Part shown: positions 16,093 through 28,948 of the stretch, one piece after another
Layout: each line of letters begins with the position of its first letter
Numbering within the stretch: the first letter of the stretch is position 1
Made by a program: the position numbers and the translations under genes
Notes under the pieces: generated by a model
Databases searched by the model: none
What the model was told of the DNA's origin: nothing
The model's input: only the letters and a program-made list of their open reading frames with translations
Source of the DNA: a bacterium
GTDB taxonomy: Bacteria; Myxococcota_A; Bradymonadia; REDH01
NCBI GenBank assembly: GCA_030427825.1
Contig: JAUICO010000046.1
Span: 1 to 35,942, forward strand
DNA length: 35,942 nucleotides
Direction of reading: 5' to 3'

Positions 16093-18678
16093 ATGGCAGC
16101 AAGCGCATCCAAACTTGTAATCGTCGAGTCCCCCACCAAAGCAAAGACGATTCGGAAGTACCTCGGAAAGGAGTTTCGGGTTGAAGCTTCCATGGGACAC
16201 GTGCGTGATCTGCCCTCATCTGCCGCAGAGATCCCTGCGAAGTACAAGAAGGAAAGCTGGGCCCGACTCGGAGTGAACGTTGAGAGCGGATTTGAACCGC
16301 TCTACATCGTGCCGAAGGACAAGAAGAAGATTGTCGCTGAGCTGAAGAAAGCTCTCAAAGATGCCGATGAACTGTACCTCGCAACCGATGAAGACCGCGA
16401 AGGTGAATCCATTGGCTGGCATCTGGTGCAGGTCCTGAAGCCCAAGATTCCGACAAAGCGCATGGTGTTTCACGAGATTACACCGGACGCGATTCGAGGC
16501 GCACTGGAGAAGACCCGCGAGATCGACGTGGCGCTGGTAAGCGCGCAGGAAACGCGTCGCGTGCTCGACCGCCTGGTGGGCTACTCCGTCTCTCCCCTCC
16601 TCTGGAAGAAGGTCAAACCCAAACTGTCCGCCGGCCGCGTACAGAGCGTCGCCGTGCGCATCCTGGTGCTTCGCGAGCGCGAGCGAATCGCGTTCGTCGC
16701 CGGTAGCTACTGGGACATCAAGGCCCTGCTTGAGCACACGAACCAGCAGTTCTCCGCAGGCCTGCACTCCATCGACGGAGAGCGCCTCGCCACAGGACGC
16801 GACTTTGACGAGAACACCGGAAGGATTGCTGAAGGCAAGGAGGTGCTCCTTCTCGAAGAGCCGCGCGCCCGGGCGATAGCGGCAGCCCTCGACGGGCAGG
16901 CGATGAAAGTCGCGTCCGTCGATACCCGCGAGAGCATACGAAAGCCCTACCCGCCGTTCACAACGTCAACTCTGCAGCAGGAAGCCAACCGAAAGCTCGG
17001 CTTCGGCGCCCGCCAGACCATGTCCGTAGCGCAGCGCCTCTACGAGAACGGCTACATCACCTACATGCGAACCGATTCCGTGAACCTGTCGGATCAGGCG
17101 ATCACCGCAGCGCGCGGCAGAATCTCCGGTCAGTACGGTGACAGCTACCTCTCGCCCTCGCCTCGACAGTTCTCGACGGCGGCCAAAGGTGCCCAGGAAG
17201 CCCATGAGGCGATTCGTCCTTCAGGAACCGAGATGCCCACCGTCAGCGAGCTCGGTCTCAGCGGACCCGAGGCACGCCTGTATGAGCTGATCTGGAAGCG
17301 CACGATCGCTACGCAGATGGCAAACGCGCGCCTCGAGTTCACCGCTGTGAAGTTGAACGCCACGGGCCCTGACGGCGAAACCCTCGAGTTCAGAGCCTCC
17401 GGCCGACGCGTTGTGTTTCCCGGATTTCTGCGAGCCTACGTTGAAGGGTCGGACGACCCTGAGTCCGCGCTCGATGATCGCGACGCGCCCCTGCCGATCA
17501 TGGCGACCGGCGATGACGCGAGGGCAAACCAGATCAGCGCCGAAGGTCACGAAACCAAGCCACCGGCGCGCTACACCGAAGCTTCATTGGTGAAGGCCCT
17601 TGAGGCCCAGGGGATCGGACGACCAAGTACCTACGCGTCGATCATCGATACCATTCAGGCACGCGGATATGTGTTTGCGAAAGGCAAACAACTCGTCCCA
17701 ACATTCACCGCGATGGCGGTCACCCGCCTGCTCGAACAAACACACGCGAACGTCGTAGACGTCGACTTCACCGCGGCCATGGAGCGCAACCTCGACGGAA
17801 TCGCCGATGGCGACGAGTCGCGCGAATACCTCAACAAGTTCTACGAGAACGACCTGCTCGCCGGTGTGAAGGCCGGCGAGGCGCTGGAAGCCCGCGGCGT
17901 GTGCACACTCAGCTTCAGGAAACTGGCACCCCACGACGTTCGGGTCGGCCGATACGGGCCCTACGTAGAGTTCGAAAAAGCGGAGGGCGAAGAAAAGGCA
18001 CGTACTATCTCGCTGCCTGATGAGCTCGCGCCTGCGGACCTGACGCCGGAGCTGTTGGCAGAGCTGGAAGAAGCCGCCGCCGCCGCGGAACGACCTATCG
18101 CGACCGACGCAGAGTCCGGATTGCCCATCTATCTTCGCACAGGCCGCTTCGGCCCCTATCTGCAGCTGGGCGAACAGGGTGAAGACGGCAAGAAGCCACG
18201 ACGTGTCTCAGTGCCGAAGAACTGGCTCGGCGACCAGCTGACGCAGGAACGCATCGAAGGGCTGCTGTCACTTCCCCGGCTGATCGGAAAACACCCGGAA
18301 GACGACAAGGTGGTCAAAGCGGGCATCGGCCAATACGGGCCTTACGTCCTGCACAATCGCGTCTACGCGTCGATCAAGAAGGACTCGGACGACGATGTAC
18401 TCACGATCGGAATGGAGCGCGCCCTCCAGCTCCTTGCGGAAAAGGCAAAGCGCGGGCCGGCCAGAGAGCCCATCAAGGCGCTCGGCGAGCACCCCAAAGA
18501 CGGCGGCCCCGTAGAGATCTTCGACGGCCGCTACGGGCCCTATGTTAAGCACAAGCGGGTCAACGCGACGATTCCGAAGGGGACCGATCCTGCCTCCGTC
18601 ACGATGGAGCAGGCGGTCGAATGGATCGCAGAGAAGGCAGCGAAACCCAAACGCCCTCGACGTCGCCGCCGCTCCTGA
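16093..18678 (+). CDS. topA: DNA topoisomerase I (type IA)
   Basis: 861 aa from the ATG at 16093, chosen because MAASASKLVIVESPTKAKTI then starts directly at the Toprim domain; an upstream GTG at 16039 would add 18 atypical residues. It relaxes negatively supercoiled DNA. Toprim residues are E12, D99, D101 and E103 (TDEDREGE). The catalytic tyrosine is Y324 in YITYMRTDS, with R326 beside it. After the core there are four Topo-C-type repeats with the signature GxYGPY or GRFGPYL (about residues 615-835) and a basic tail KRPRRRRRS. No C-terminal zinc fingers are present, so this is the GxYGPY-repeat form rather than the E. coli zinc-ribbon form. It is an essential housekeeping gene in most bacteria. 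Confidence 0.97.
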   Translation: MAASASKLVIVESPTKAKTIRKYLGKEFRVEASMGHVRDLPSSAAEIPAKYKKESWARLGVNVESGFEPLYIVPKDKKKIVAELKKALKDADELYLATDEDREGESIGWHLVQVLKPKIPTKRMVFHEITPDAIRGALEKTREIDVALVSAQETRRVLDRLVGYSVSPLLWKKVKPKLSAGRVQSVAVRILVLRERERIAFVAGSYWDIKALLEHTNQQFSAGLHSIDGERLATGRDFDENTGRIAEGKEVLLLEEPRARAIAAALDGQAMKVASVDTRESIRKPYPPFTTSTLQQEANRKLGFGARQTMSVAQRLYENGYITYMRTDSVNLSDQAITAARGRISGQYGDSYLSPSPRQFSTAAKGAQEAHEAIRPSGTEMPTVSELGLSGPEARLYELIWKRTIATQMANARLEFTAVKLNATGPDGETLEFRASGRRVVFPGFLRAYVEGSDDPESALDDRDAPLPIMATGDDARANQISAEGHETKPPARYTEASLVKALEAQGIGRPSTYASIIDTIQARGYVFAKGKQLVPTFTAMAVTRLLEQTHANVVDVDFTAAMERNLDGIADGDESREYLNKFYENDLLAGVKAGEALEARGVCTLSFRKLAPHDVRVGRYGPYVEFEKAEGEEKARTISLPDELAPADLTPELLAELEEAAAAAERPIATDAESGLPIYLRTGRFGPYLQLGEQGEDGKKPRRVSVPKNWLGDQLTQERIEGLLSLPRLIGKHPEDDKVVKAGIGQYGPYVLHNRVYASIKKDSDDDVLTIGMERALQLLAEKAKRGPAREPIKALGEHPKDGGPVEIFDGRYGPYVKHKRVNATIPKGTDPASVTMEQAVEWIAEKAAKPKRPRRRRRS

Positions 18679-18707
18679 TCGCAGATGACTGTATCGGGTC
18701 CCTCCGA

Positions 18708-18736
18708 GAAACCTGTCCCCGGGTTTCGCTGCGAAA
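18708..18736 (+). terminator. Two overlapping hairpins after topA
   Basis: GAAACC (18708-18713) pairs with GGTTTC (18722-18727). Alternatively TTTCG (18724-18728) pairs with CGAAA (18732-18736). The two structures share TTTC and exclude each other. They lie 30-58 bases after the topA stop. No T-tract follows, so termination or attenuation is only possible. Confidence 0.35.
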
Positions 18737-18797
18737 TCATTGAACAATGCGGCATCACGCGCGTCCCAGAGTACGCACAGATTCTGCACGGCGTCGC

Positions 18798-18827
18798 TTG
18801 ACTCGCTGCGGAACTACCCACTAAGCG
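18798..18827 (+). promoter_or_regulatory. Possible infA promoter
   Basis: TTGACT (18798-18803) followed after 18 bases by TAAGCG (18822-18827), 55 bases before the infA start. The -10 is poor. The region between this and the ribosome binding site contains a GCCGGG/CCCGGC inverted repeat (18829-18834 with 18864-18869). Confidence 0.3.
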
Positions 18828-18881
18828 GGCCGGGCAGCGCGAGGGAATGCCCCGCGGCAGCCTCCCGGCAGGAAAAGGAAC

Positions 18882-19100
18882 ATGGCGAAGGAAGAAGGAA
18901 TTGAAGTCACCGGTATCGTAAAAGAGCCGCTGAAGAACGCGATGTTTCGCGTAGAGCTCGACAACGGTCACATGGTGCTCGCACATGTGTCGGGAAAGAT
19001 GCGGCGGTACTTTATTCGCATCCTGCCCGGCGACACGGTCAAGCTGGAGCTGAGCCCCTACGATCTCTCACGCGGCCGCATCGTATACCGCGAAGCGTGA
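18882..19100 (+). CDS. infA: Translation initiation factor IF-1
   Basis: 72 aa, the exact usual length of IF-1, an S1/OB-fold protein that binds the 30S A site during initiation. Typical segments are [45 protein letters not shown] and the C-terminal [18 protein letters not shown]. The ATG at 18882 has AGGAAAAGG directly upstream. It is separated from topA by 203 bases with possible hairpins and a possible promoter, so it is probably its own unit. No ribosomal protein genes are nearby. IF-1 is commonly present in one or more copies in Proteobacteria and Myxococcota; whether this is the only copy cannot be seen. Confidence 0.96.
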   Translation: MAKEEGIEVTGIVKEPLKNAMFRVELDNGHMVLAHVSGKMRRYFIRILPGDTVKLELSPYDLSRGRIVYREA

Positions 19101-19306
19101 GTCTCGGCGGGTCAACGACCTGCCTCTGACCGGTACTATCGAAGACTCGGGCGAGCTGCCGTGCGGAACGCCGCTTGCGTGTTCGCACGTCCTCTTTCAC
19201 CGGCGAGCGCTCGCACTGCATTTCGCAGATGCGAAGAGCGGGTGCGCAGCATCCTGTGCGTCGCCTGCCATCGCGATCCGAGAATCGCACATCGAAGGCC
19301 CCTCGA

Positions 19307-23173
<3,867 letters not shown>

Positions 23174-23338
23174 GGCTGCTCCTTAGCTCCATATGGGAAC
23201 GTCAAAGACACGGACGTGTCCGGGCCTGATAAGTCTCGGGTGATGCGGGACGTTTCGAAGCAGAGTACGCGTTCATTGGCATCGGAACAAGCAGGTTCCC
23301 CCGCGACCCGGCGATGCGATGGTTCGGATTCGAGGTGC

Positions 23339-26095
23339 TCAGGGGCGTATGAGAACCGTGCCCGACGCACCCCTGGAGCCGGGGCTGCCGTTGTTGGTCG
23401 GATTGCTGGATACGCCGCCGGAACCCCCGGCTCCTGCGGTGTCGGCACCACCGAGGGGAAAGGTGTTGCTCGCCAGATAGTCCTGTGACGCGCCGCCCAC
23501 GTTGAAAGCCGCGATGTCGAAGGATGCGCCGCCACAACCGCCACCGCCGCCGCCTCCATGGCCGCCCCTGCTGCCGTTGCCGCCGTTGGCGCCGCCGAAC
23601 ACACAGAAAATCGGCCCGTCGTAGTCGCCGAGTACGCCGCCGAGACCGGCGACACCCGCGCTGCCGCCACCACCGCCGAGGCCACCCCGGCCCCCCGCGC
23701 CACCGCTGTTTCGCGTCACCTGGTTGTCGGTGATCACCGGCAGACCGGCGCCGGGTCCTGAGCTGTACGTAATGAAGATTCCGAATGAGCCACCGCCGCC
23801 GCCGCCGCCGCCGCCGCCGACACCCGCGCAGCCCCCGGAACCGCCGCCGCCGCCGCTGCCACCGATGTCACGTCCCGACGGAAGATCCTGGCCGCCTCCA
23901 GCGCCGCCGCCGCCTCCACCGCGGCCATGTTCGCCGTTGCCGCCACCGGCACCCATCGCGGCACGCCACTCCCCGCCGGCGACGCTGCCCTCGCCATCGC
24001 TACATGGGGCTCCGCCGCCGCCATCACGGCTCGTGCTGTCCGCAGGAGCGTTCGCACCGGTCGTTCCGACCTCAAGCTCGCCCGCGGTCGGAGTGCAGCC
24101 GCCCGGGGTGTCGTGACCCCAGCCGCCGGCACCGCCGCTGCCGCCGCCGTTCTGCCCGCTCGCTCCGGACCCTTCCTGCTGATCCCGGTCGGGACAGACC
24201 GCACGACCTCCATCGCCTCCGCTGACGTTTGTCTCGCCACCGCCCGGGTTCGGACAGATCAGGCCGCCACCCGGCCCCGCGGAGCCCTGCGCCGCGCCGG
24301 TGTTGTTGCAGTTGTTGTGGAAGCTGTTCTGTCCTGCGCCACCGTCGTTGCCGTTGGCTCCGGAGGCACCGGCGGCCCCCGCGGACCCGGCAGCACTTGG
24401 TCCGGCGAAGATGTCATTGTTGCGAATCGCGAGAGCAGAGCTCGAATCGAGCGCGTACACCGCGTAGCTGTTGGCGCCCACGCCGACTGCGTTCACACCG
24501 TAGATGAGGAACCCCTCAAGCACAGTTGCCGAAGTGATGTCGTTTGCGATCACTGTCTTCTCATCGCCACCGGTCGTCGTGCCACGGATCGCGGTGAGGG
24601 TTCCCGCGACGTTGCGTCCCCAGTCGACGGGGTTGTGCCCGCCGAGCAGGTCGATGCCGTTCTGCATGACCACCTGTTCTTCGTATGCGCCGTCAGCGAC
24701 CAGCACCCGACTTCGACTCAGGGCTCCGGCACGCGTGAGTCCACGGTCAATCGTCGCGCAGGGAAAATTGCCGGAACCGGTTCCCACGGGCCCCAATCCG
24801 CACGCGCCGGAGTCGCTGCCGTCGTTCTGCGACACGTAGATCGCGTCCGGATCCAGTACAAATTCACAGCCGTCCTGCGGGATCCTGTTGAGGTTGAAGT
24901 AGCCGTCATCGCAGAGCATTTCACATTCCGGCGACGCGCCGCCGGCGTCGCACACTCCGACTGCGTTGGGGTTGTCGAAGATCTCGGTGCAGTCGATCGC
25001 GCAGGCGCCGCATGCGATGTCGACCGCGTACCGGCCGCTTTCGTCAACGAATCCGTTGTCGACGATTCCGTCGCAGTCGTCGTCCAGGGAATTGCACAGC
25101 TCCGTCGAAGGAGAGAACAGCGGATTGCAGTCACCGCCGCCGGACCCGCAATCACGGTTGCCGGCGGCGCAGACGCCGAGAAGCCCCGTGTCGCAGAAGC
25201 CATTTCCGATCGCGTTGTCGTCCACGATGCCGTTGCAGTCGTTGTCCAGCCCGTCACAGAACTCGATCGTCGGCAGCACCTGCCCTTCGCATACGGTAAA
25301 CTCACCACCGGAGCAGGATCGTATGCCCCTCGCGCACTCGCCAACTCCGACCAGGACTTCGGGTCCCGCGTAGCACTCGACCGAAATGGCCTCATTGGGG
25401 CCGGAGTTGTCGACCTCTCCGTCGCAGTCGTTGTCGATACCATCGCAGATTTCCGAGGCTGACTGGCGCTGCTGCTCGCAGAAAAGGACGCCGTCGGTGC
25501 AGAACTGTCGGCCGATCGCGCAGGGACCGGCCAAACCGGTGCTGCAGTCTACATTTGCGTCGATCGGGTTCTCGTCCACGTTCCCGTCGCAATCGTTGTC
25601 GACGCCATCGCACACTTCGTCCGCGCTCGAGTTGACGTCGGCACGTTCTTCATCGCAGTCGGTCCCTCGGCACCCCGGCCCCAGGCCGTGCAGGTCCTCG
25701 TCCGGATCGATGCAGAGATTGTCGGGAACGCACAGCTTCGCCACGTCGCCTTCACTGTTCAGGACGAACACACACTGAAAGTCGTCCACGTCTTCGCAGT
25801 CGGCGTCATCGGCGCAGAATCGCGAACAGATGCCCTGATCAATCTCGGTCTGAAACTGAAAACACAGCGAAGCCGCGCACTCCCGGTCTTCGACGCACAC
25901 CTCGCCCAGACCGAGCGTGCCGCCACCGCCGTCATCGACTTCCGGACCGGAATCGCCCGAATCGACGCTTCCCTCATCGCTCTCAACGTCTCCGGCGTCG
26001 TCGACGACATCGGCGTCGCTCTCAACAGTGGCGCCACTGCACGCGGCGAGGAACGTCAGACCGACGACGATGGACAGGGTGTTCAGGTGTTTCAT
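23339..26095 (-). CDS. Lipoprotein paralogue with four MopE-type repeats and Gly-rich domain
   Basis: 918 aa, with the same architecture as the next gene downstream: signal peptide with lipobox FLAAC (C19), an acidic linker, the Cys-rich segment CVEDRECAASLCFQFQTE, four CDGxDNDCDG-type repeats (the last is CNSLDDDCDGIVDN), the IYVSQNDGSDSGACG beta-helix start, and a Gly-rich C-terminal domain with poly-Gly. Long stretches are nearly identical to the paralogue outside the repeat expansion, which points to a tandem duplication. The ribosome binding site is weak (GCGAG). TATACT on the minus strand (complement of 26172-26177) is a possible -10, with no good -35. Likely envelope-anchored; the function is unknown. 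Confidence 0.9.
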   Translation of the reverse strand: MKHLNTLSIVVGLTFLAACSGATVESDADVVDDAGDVESDEGSVDSGDSGPEVDDGGGGTLGLGEVCVEDRECAASLCFQFQTEIDQGICSRFCADDADCEDVDDFQCVFVLNSEGDVAKLCVPDNLCIDPDEDLHGLGPGCRGTDCDEERADVNSSADEVCDGVDNDCDGNVDENPIDANVDCSTGLAGPCAIGRQFCTDGVLFCEQQRQSASEICDGIDNDCDGEVDNSGPNEAISVECYAGPEVLVGVGECARGIRSCSGGEFTVCEGQVLPTIEFCDGLDNDCNGIVDDNAIGNGFCDTGLLGVCAAGNRDCGSGGGDCNPLFSPSTELCNSLDDDCDGIVDNGFVDESGRYAVDIACGACAIDCTEIFDNPNAVGVCDAGGASPECEMLCDDGYFNLNRIPQDGCEFVLDPDAIYVSQNDGSDSGACGLGPVGTGSGNFPCATIDRGLTRAGALSRSRVLVADGAYEEQVVMQNGIDLLGGHNPVDWGRNVAGTLTAIRGTTTGGDEKTVIANDITSATVLEGFLIYGVNAVGVGANSYAVYALDSSSALAIRNNDIFAGPSAAGSAGAAGASGANGNDGGAGQNSFHNNCNNTGAAQGSAGPGGGLICPNPGGGETNVSGGDGGRAVCPDRDQQEGSGASGQNGGGSGGAGGWGHDTPGGCTPTAGELEVGTTGANAPADSTSRDGGGGAPCSDGEGSVAGGEWRAAMGAGGGNGEHGRGGGGGGAGGGQDLPSGRDIGGSGGGGGSGGCAGVGGGGGGGGGGSFGIFITYSSGPGAGLPVITDNQVTRNSGGAGGRGGLGGGGGSAGVAGLGGVLGDYDGPIFCVFGGANGGNGSRGGHGGGGGGGCGGASFDIAAFNVGGASQDYLASNTFPLGGADTAGAGGSGGVSSNPTNNGSPGSRGASGTVLIRP
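23795..23818. repeat. (GCC)8 triplet tract coding poly-Gly
   Basis: Eight uninterrupted GCC units encode glycines of the Gly-rich domain on the minus strand. This is the position equivalent to the ten-unit tract in the paralogue. Confidence 0.9.
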
Positions 26096-26284
26096 ACGTG
26101 CTCGCTATCGCCGAAAATCGCCGACACCGACCCGAAGTTCTCCGAGTCCGCGCCGTGCCATGCCGAAAGGTAGTATACGTATCGGACGATCGTCGACGCT
26201 CATTAACACCGGGGCAGGTAGCGCAGGTGCCGCCCACAGGGCTCCGGCGCGTGCGAGAGCCCTCTGCGGTGCATGGCCCGGCCT

Positions 26285-27202
26285 CTACATCTGGAAGTCG
26301 AAGCGGACGAGCTTCCAGCCGCTACTGAACTTCTCGCTGACGCAGCTGACCGGAATCTCGTCGTTCGCAAAGTTCGCGATGAAGCGGTACGTGAACTGAC
26401 CGTTGGTCGAATCGAAATCCCAGTCGTTCTCCAATCCCTCGAACTCACCGTATCCTTCCACTGCGCGATCGATGCGCTGCATCTCTGCGAATGCCGTCGG
26501 ATTGTTGCTGTAGGCGGGAACAAAGCGGTCCCGTGCCGATGCGTAGTCGCCGTTTGTGATGTCTTCGATGACCTCTGAGCACACCTCTTTCGTGTTCCGG
26601 TACCCCGACGACACGAATGCGAAGCATGCCGCGACAATCCCCATCGTGATGATGCTCGTGATGATTCCGCCAATCGCGAGGCCCGTCCCGGTGAGGTCAT
26701 CTCGCCTGCCAATCGCGATCAGGGCGACTACGCCGAAGATGACGCCGAGAACTGCCGTGAAACCGCCGCAGCAACCGAGGAATCCGCAGATCAACGACGC
26801 AATCGCGAGCCCGCTCGTCTTGGTACCCCGAGCCGGCGGCGGCGTCCAACCGCCGCCCGCCGCGCCGCCTCCACCACCCGGTGGCGGTGCCCAGCCGCCG
26901 GCACCCTGGGGCTGCTGCGGGTTCGAGGGGCCGGACTGCGCGCCCCAACCCGCCGGCTGCGGTTGTTGAGGCTGCTGCGGCGCTGGAGAGGATCCCCAGC
27001 CGCCCTGCCCCTGCGCCGGCGATCCCGGACTCGGCGGCTGTCCCCAGCCGCCCTGCCCCTGCGCCGGCGATCCCGGACTCGGCGGCTGTCCCCAGCCGCC
27101 GCCCGAAGAAGGCGCCGGTCCAGCCTGTCCGGGCTGCTGTGGCTGTGAAGTAGAACCCTGACTCGGCGGCTGTCCCCAGCCGCCCTGATCGTTGTTGCTC
27201 AT
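26285..27202 (-). CDS. Pro/Gln/Gly-rich DUF4190-like membrane protein
   Basis: 305 aa from the ATG at 27202; an upstream TTG (27235) would add 11 residues but has no better ribosome binding site. The first ~120 residues are low-complexity Gly/Trp/Gln/Pro with repeats of GGWGQPPSPGSPAQGQ. Two hydrophobic regions follow (about 130-164 and 174-197), with GLAIASLICGFLG and TGLAIGGIITSII, the pattern of DUF4190 membrane proteins. The C-terminal ~105 residues form a soluble domain (SEVIEDITNGDYASARDRF...SGWKLVRFDF) that resembles small NTF2-like/DUF4878-type folds. It is probably in the inner membrane with the Pro-rich tail in the cytoplasm. It is not clearly linked in function to its neighbours. 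Confidence 0.85.
   Translation of the reverse strand: MSNNDQGGWGQPPSQGSTSQPQQPGQAGPAPSSGGGWGQPPSPGSPAQGQGGWGQPPSPGSPAQGQGGWGSSPAPQQPQQPQPAGWGAQSGPSNPQQPQGAGGWAPPPGGGGGAAGGGWTPPPARGTKTSGLAIASLICGFLGCCGGFTAVLGVIFGVVALIAIGRRDDLTGTGLAIGGIITSIITMGIVAACFAFVSSGYRNTKEVCSEVIEDITNGDYASARDRFVPAYSNNPTAFAEMQRIDRAVEGYGEFEGLENDWDFDSTNGQFTYRFIANFANDEIPVSCVSEKFSSGWKLVRFDFQM
26993..27100. repeat. 48-bp tandem repeat in the Pro-rich coding region
   Basis: A perfect 48-base direct repeat (26993-27040 and 27041-27088) with 12 further matching bases, coding for two copies of GGWGQPPSPGSPAQGQ. A third, partial copy lies near 27165-27185. The identity at DNA level suggests recent duplication. Confidence 0.92.
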
Positions 27203-27329
27203 TCGATGCTCTGCATAAGATCGGCCCGTGTCCAACCCGGCCTGCGCCGCGCCCGAAGCGTGTCAGGGCGCGCTCGCTCGAAGTGCGACGGCACGCCGGG
27301 CTATGAGGCGAATCCATAGCTTCCCGTTC

Positions 27330-27377
27330 CGTCGCGTTTCTGTCAACGCGCGACGAAGCGAGGGCCTCTTGCAGGCC
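27330..27377 (+). promoter_or_regulatory. Hairpins in the fumC upstream region
   Basis: CGCGTT-TCTGTC-AACGCG (27333-27350) is extended by CGT/ACG across a 2-base bulge to 27330-27355. A second hairpin, GGCCT-CTTGC-AGGCC, lies at 27363-27377. The region is divergent, so these are not gene terminators. They may be 5' leader structures or protein-binding sites. Confidence 0.35.
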
Positions 27378-27445
27378 ACTTCGTGCGCCGGTAGTCCGCC
27401 ATCGCCGCCCGCCGGGCGTGCGCATACCTACGCCGGAGAAGCACG

Positions 27446-28846
27446 ATGAGTACGCGAATCGAAACCGACAGCATGGGCGAGATCGAGGTCGCCAACGACC
27501 GCTACTGGGGCGCGCAGACGCAGCGCTCGCTACAGAACTTCAAGATTGGCGACATCCGCTTTAAGCGCTCCCTCATACGCGCATACGGAATCGTCAAAGC
27601 CTCTGCGGCGCGCGTAAACGCCGACCTCGGCACTCTGGATCCGGACGTCGCGGACCTTATCGATCGCGCGGCCAGCGAAGTCATCGAAGGCACCCTCGAC
27701 GACCACTTCCCCCTCGTCGTGTTTCAAACCGGTAGCGGTACGCAGACCAACATGAACACCAACGAGGTCATATCGAACCGTGCGATCGAGTTGGCCGGCG
27801 GCGTGATGGGGTCGAAGACTCCGGTGCATCCGAACGACCACGTCAACAAGGCACAGTCGTCGAACGACTCCTTCCCCACCGCGATGCATGTGGCGGCGGT
27901 CTGCGAGATCCACGCGCATCTTCTGCCGGCACTGGTGAGGCTGCGAAACACGCTCAACGAGAAGGCGGCAGCCTTCTCCGACATTGTGAAAATCGGCCGT
28001 ACCCATCTGCAGGACGCGACGCCACTGTCCGTCGGGCAGGAGATCTCAGGCTGGGTCTCTCAGCTCGATCACGGCGTCGAGCGGCTTAACGCAGCCCTCG
28101 ATCACCTCTACGAGCTCGCGCTTGGCGGTACCGCCGTCGGCACCGGACTCAACACCCACGCCGAGTATGCCGATCGCGTCGCAAAAGAGATTGCGCGCCG
28201 CACCGGACACCCTTTCCGCACGGCACCCAACAAGTTCGAGTCTCTCGCCGCTCACGATGCGGTCGCATTCGCGTCGGCGACCTGCAGGACCGTCGCCGGC
28301 TCGCTGATGAAAATCGCAAACGATGTACGCTGGCTGGCGTCAGGCCCACGCTGCGGTATCGGCGAGCTTCGAATCCCCGAGAACGAGCCGGGCTCGTCGA
28401 TCATGCCGGGCAAGGTCAACCCCACACAGGCCGAGGCGCTGACGATGGTGTGCACGCAGGTGTACGGCAACGACGCCGCCGTCGCGTTCGCGGCGAGTCA
28501 GGGCAACTTCGAACTGAACGTCTACAAGCCGGTGATGATTCACAACCTGCTCGAGTCGATACAGCTCATCGGCGACGCCGCGGAGAGCTTCCGGGTGAAT
28601 TGCGCGGTCGGGATAGAGCCGAACCGCGACCGCATTGAGGAGCTGCTCCACGGCTCCCTGATGCTGGTCACGGCGCTGAACAACCATATCGGCTACGACA
28701 AGGCCGCGAAAATCGCGAAGAAGGCCTACAAGGAAGGCACCACACTGAAGGCGGCAGCCCTGGCCCTCGAGTTCCTCACCGAAGAGCAGTTCGCCGAGTG
28801 GGTCGTTCCGGCGACGATGATCGGGCCGAAGAGCCCGACCGCCTGA
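27446..28846 (+). CDS. fumC: Class II fumarate hydratase
   Basis: 466 aa, the normal length for FumC, which interconverts fumarate and malate in the TCA cycle as a homotetramer without an Fe-S cluster. Signatures are [15 protein letters not shown] (about 95-109), [11 protein letters not shown] with catalytic H187, and [15 protein letters not shown] (316-330) containing the catalytic Ser loop. These separate it from aspartase and argininosuccinate lyase. GGAG (27435-27438) is 7 bases before the ATG. It is a monocistronic gene ending in a strong hairpin terminator and facing the giant surface-protein gene. The start fits the family N-terminus ([22 protein letters not shown]). Confidence 0.97.
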   Translation: MSTRIETDSMGEIEVANDRYWGAQTQRSLQNFKIGDIRFKRSLIRAYGIVKASAARVNADLGTLDPDVADLIDRAASEVIEGTLDDHFPLVVFQTGSGTQTNMNTNEVISNRAIELAGGVMGSKTPVHPNDHVNKAQSSNDSFPTAMHVAAVCEIHAHLLPALVRLRNTLNEKAAAFSDIVKIGRTHLQDATPLSVGQEISGWVSQLDHGVERLNAALDHLYELALGGTAVGTGLNTHAEYADRVAKEIARRTGHPFRTAPNKFESLAAHDAVAFASATCRTVAGSLMKIANDVRWLASGPRCGIGELRIPENEPGSSIMPGKVNPTQAEALTMVCTQVYGNDAAVAFAASQGNFELNVYKPVMIHNLLESIQLIGDAAESFRVNCAVGIEPNRDRIEELLHGSLMLVTALNNHIGYDKAAKIAKKAYKEGTTLKAAALALEFLTEEQFAEWVVPATMIGPKSPTA

Positions 28847-28849
28847 GCC

Positions 28850-28873
28850 GAACCGGCGTCTGCCGGTTCTCTT
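28850..28873 (+). terminator. fumC intrinsic terminator
   Basis: A perfect 8-bp stem, GAACCGGC-GTCT-GCCGGTTC, starts 4 bases after the fumC stop and is followed by TCTT. The stem is good and the T-tract short. Confidence 0.75.
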
Positions 28874-28910
28874 CGATGCTCGCCGGACGGTTGTCTTGTT
28901 GCTCACCGGA

Positions 28911-28934
28911 CGGCGCCCGCGCCGGCAGGCGCCG
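28911..28934 (-). terminator. GC-rich hairpin after the giant surface-protein gene
   Basis: CGGCGCC (28911-28917) pairs with GGCGCCG (28928-28934) around a 10-base loop, 15 bases past the stop codon of the minus-strand giant gene. No T-rich tract follows on that strand. Confidence 0.4.
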
Positions 28935-28948
28935 CCAGAGGAGTCGAC

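Noticed and set aside
18738..18749. Palindrome CATTGAACAATG upstream of infA
   Set aside because: Only 12 bases with a 2-base centre. It is too short to claim an operator and has no second copy.
19101..19306. Convergent gap between infA and the lipoprotein gene searched for RNA genes or a terminator
   Set aside because: Only 5-bp stems (e.g. GGCCC/GGGCC at 19297-19314) and no tRNA-like or other RNA signature.
23207..23220. GACAC-GGAC-GTGTC hairpin between the two lipoprotein genes
   Set aside because: A 5-bp stem without a T-tract is too weak for a terminator call.
23927..25462. 511-codon plus-strand frame opposite the four-repeat lipoprotein
   Set aside because: Produced by the Gly/Cys/Asp-rich minus-strand coding pattern. 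There is no start signal.
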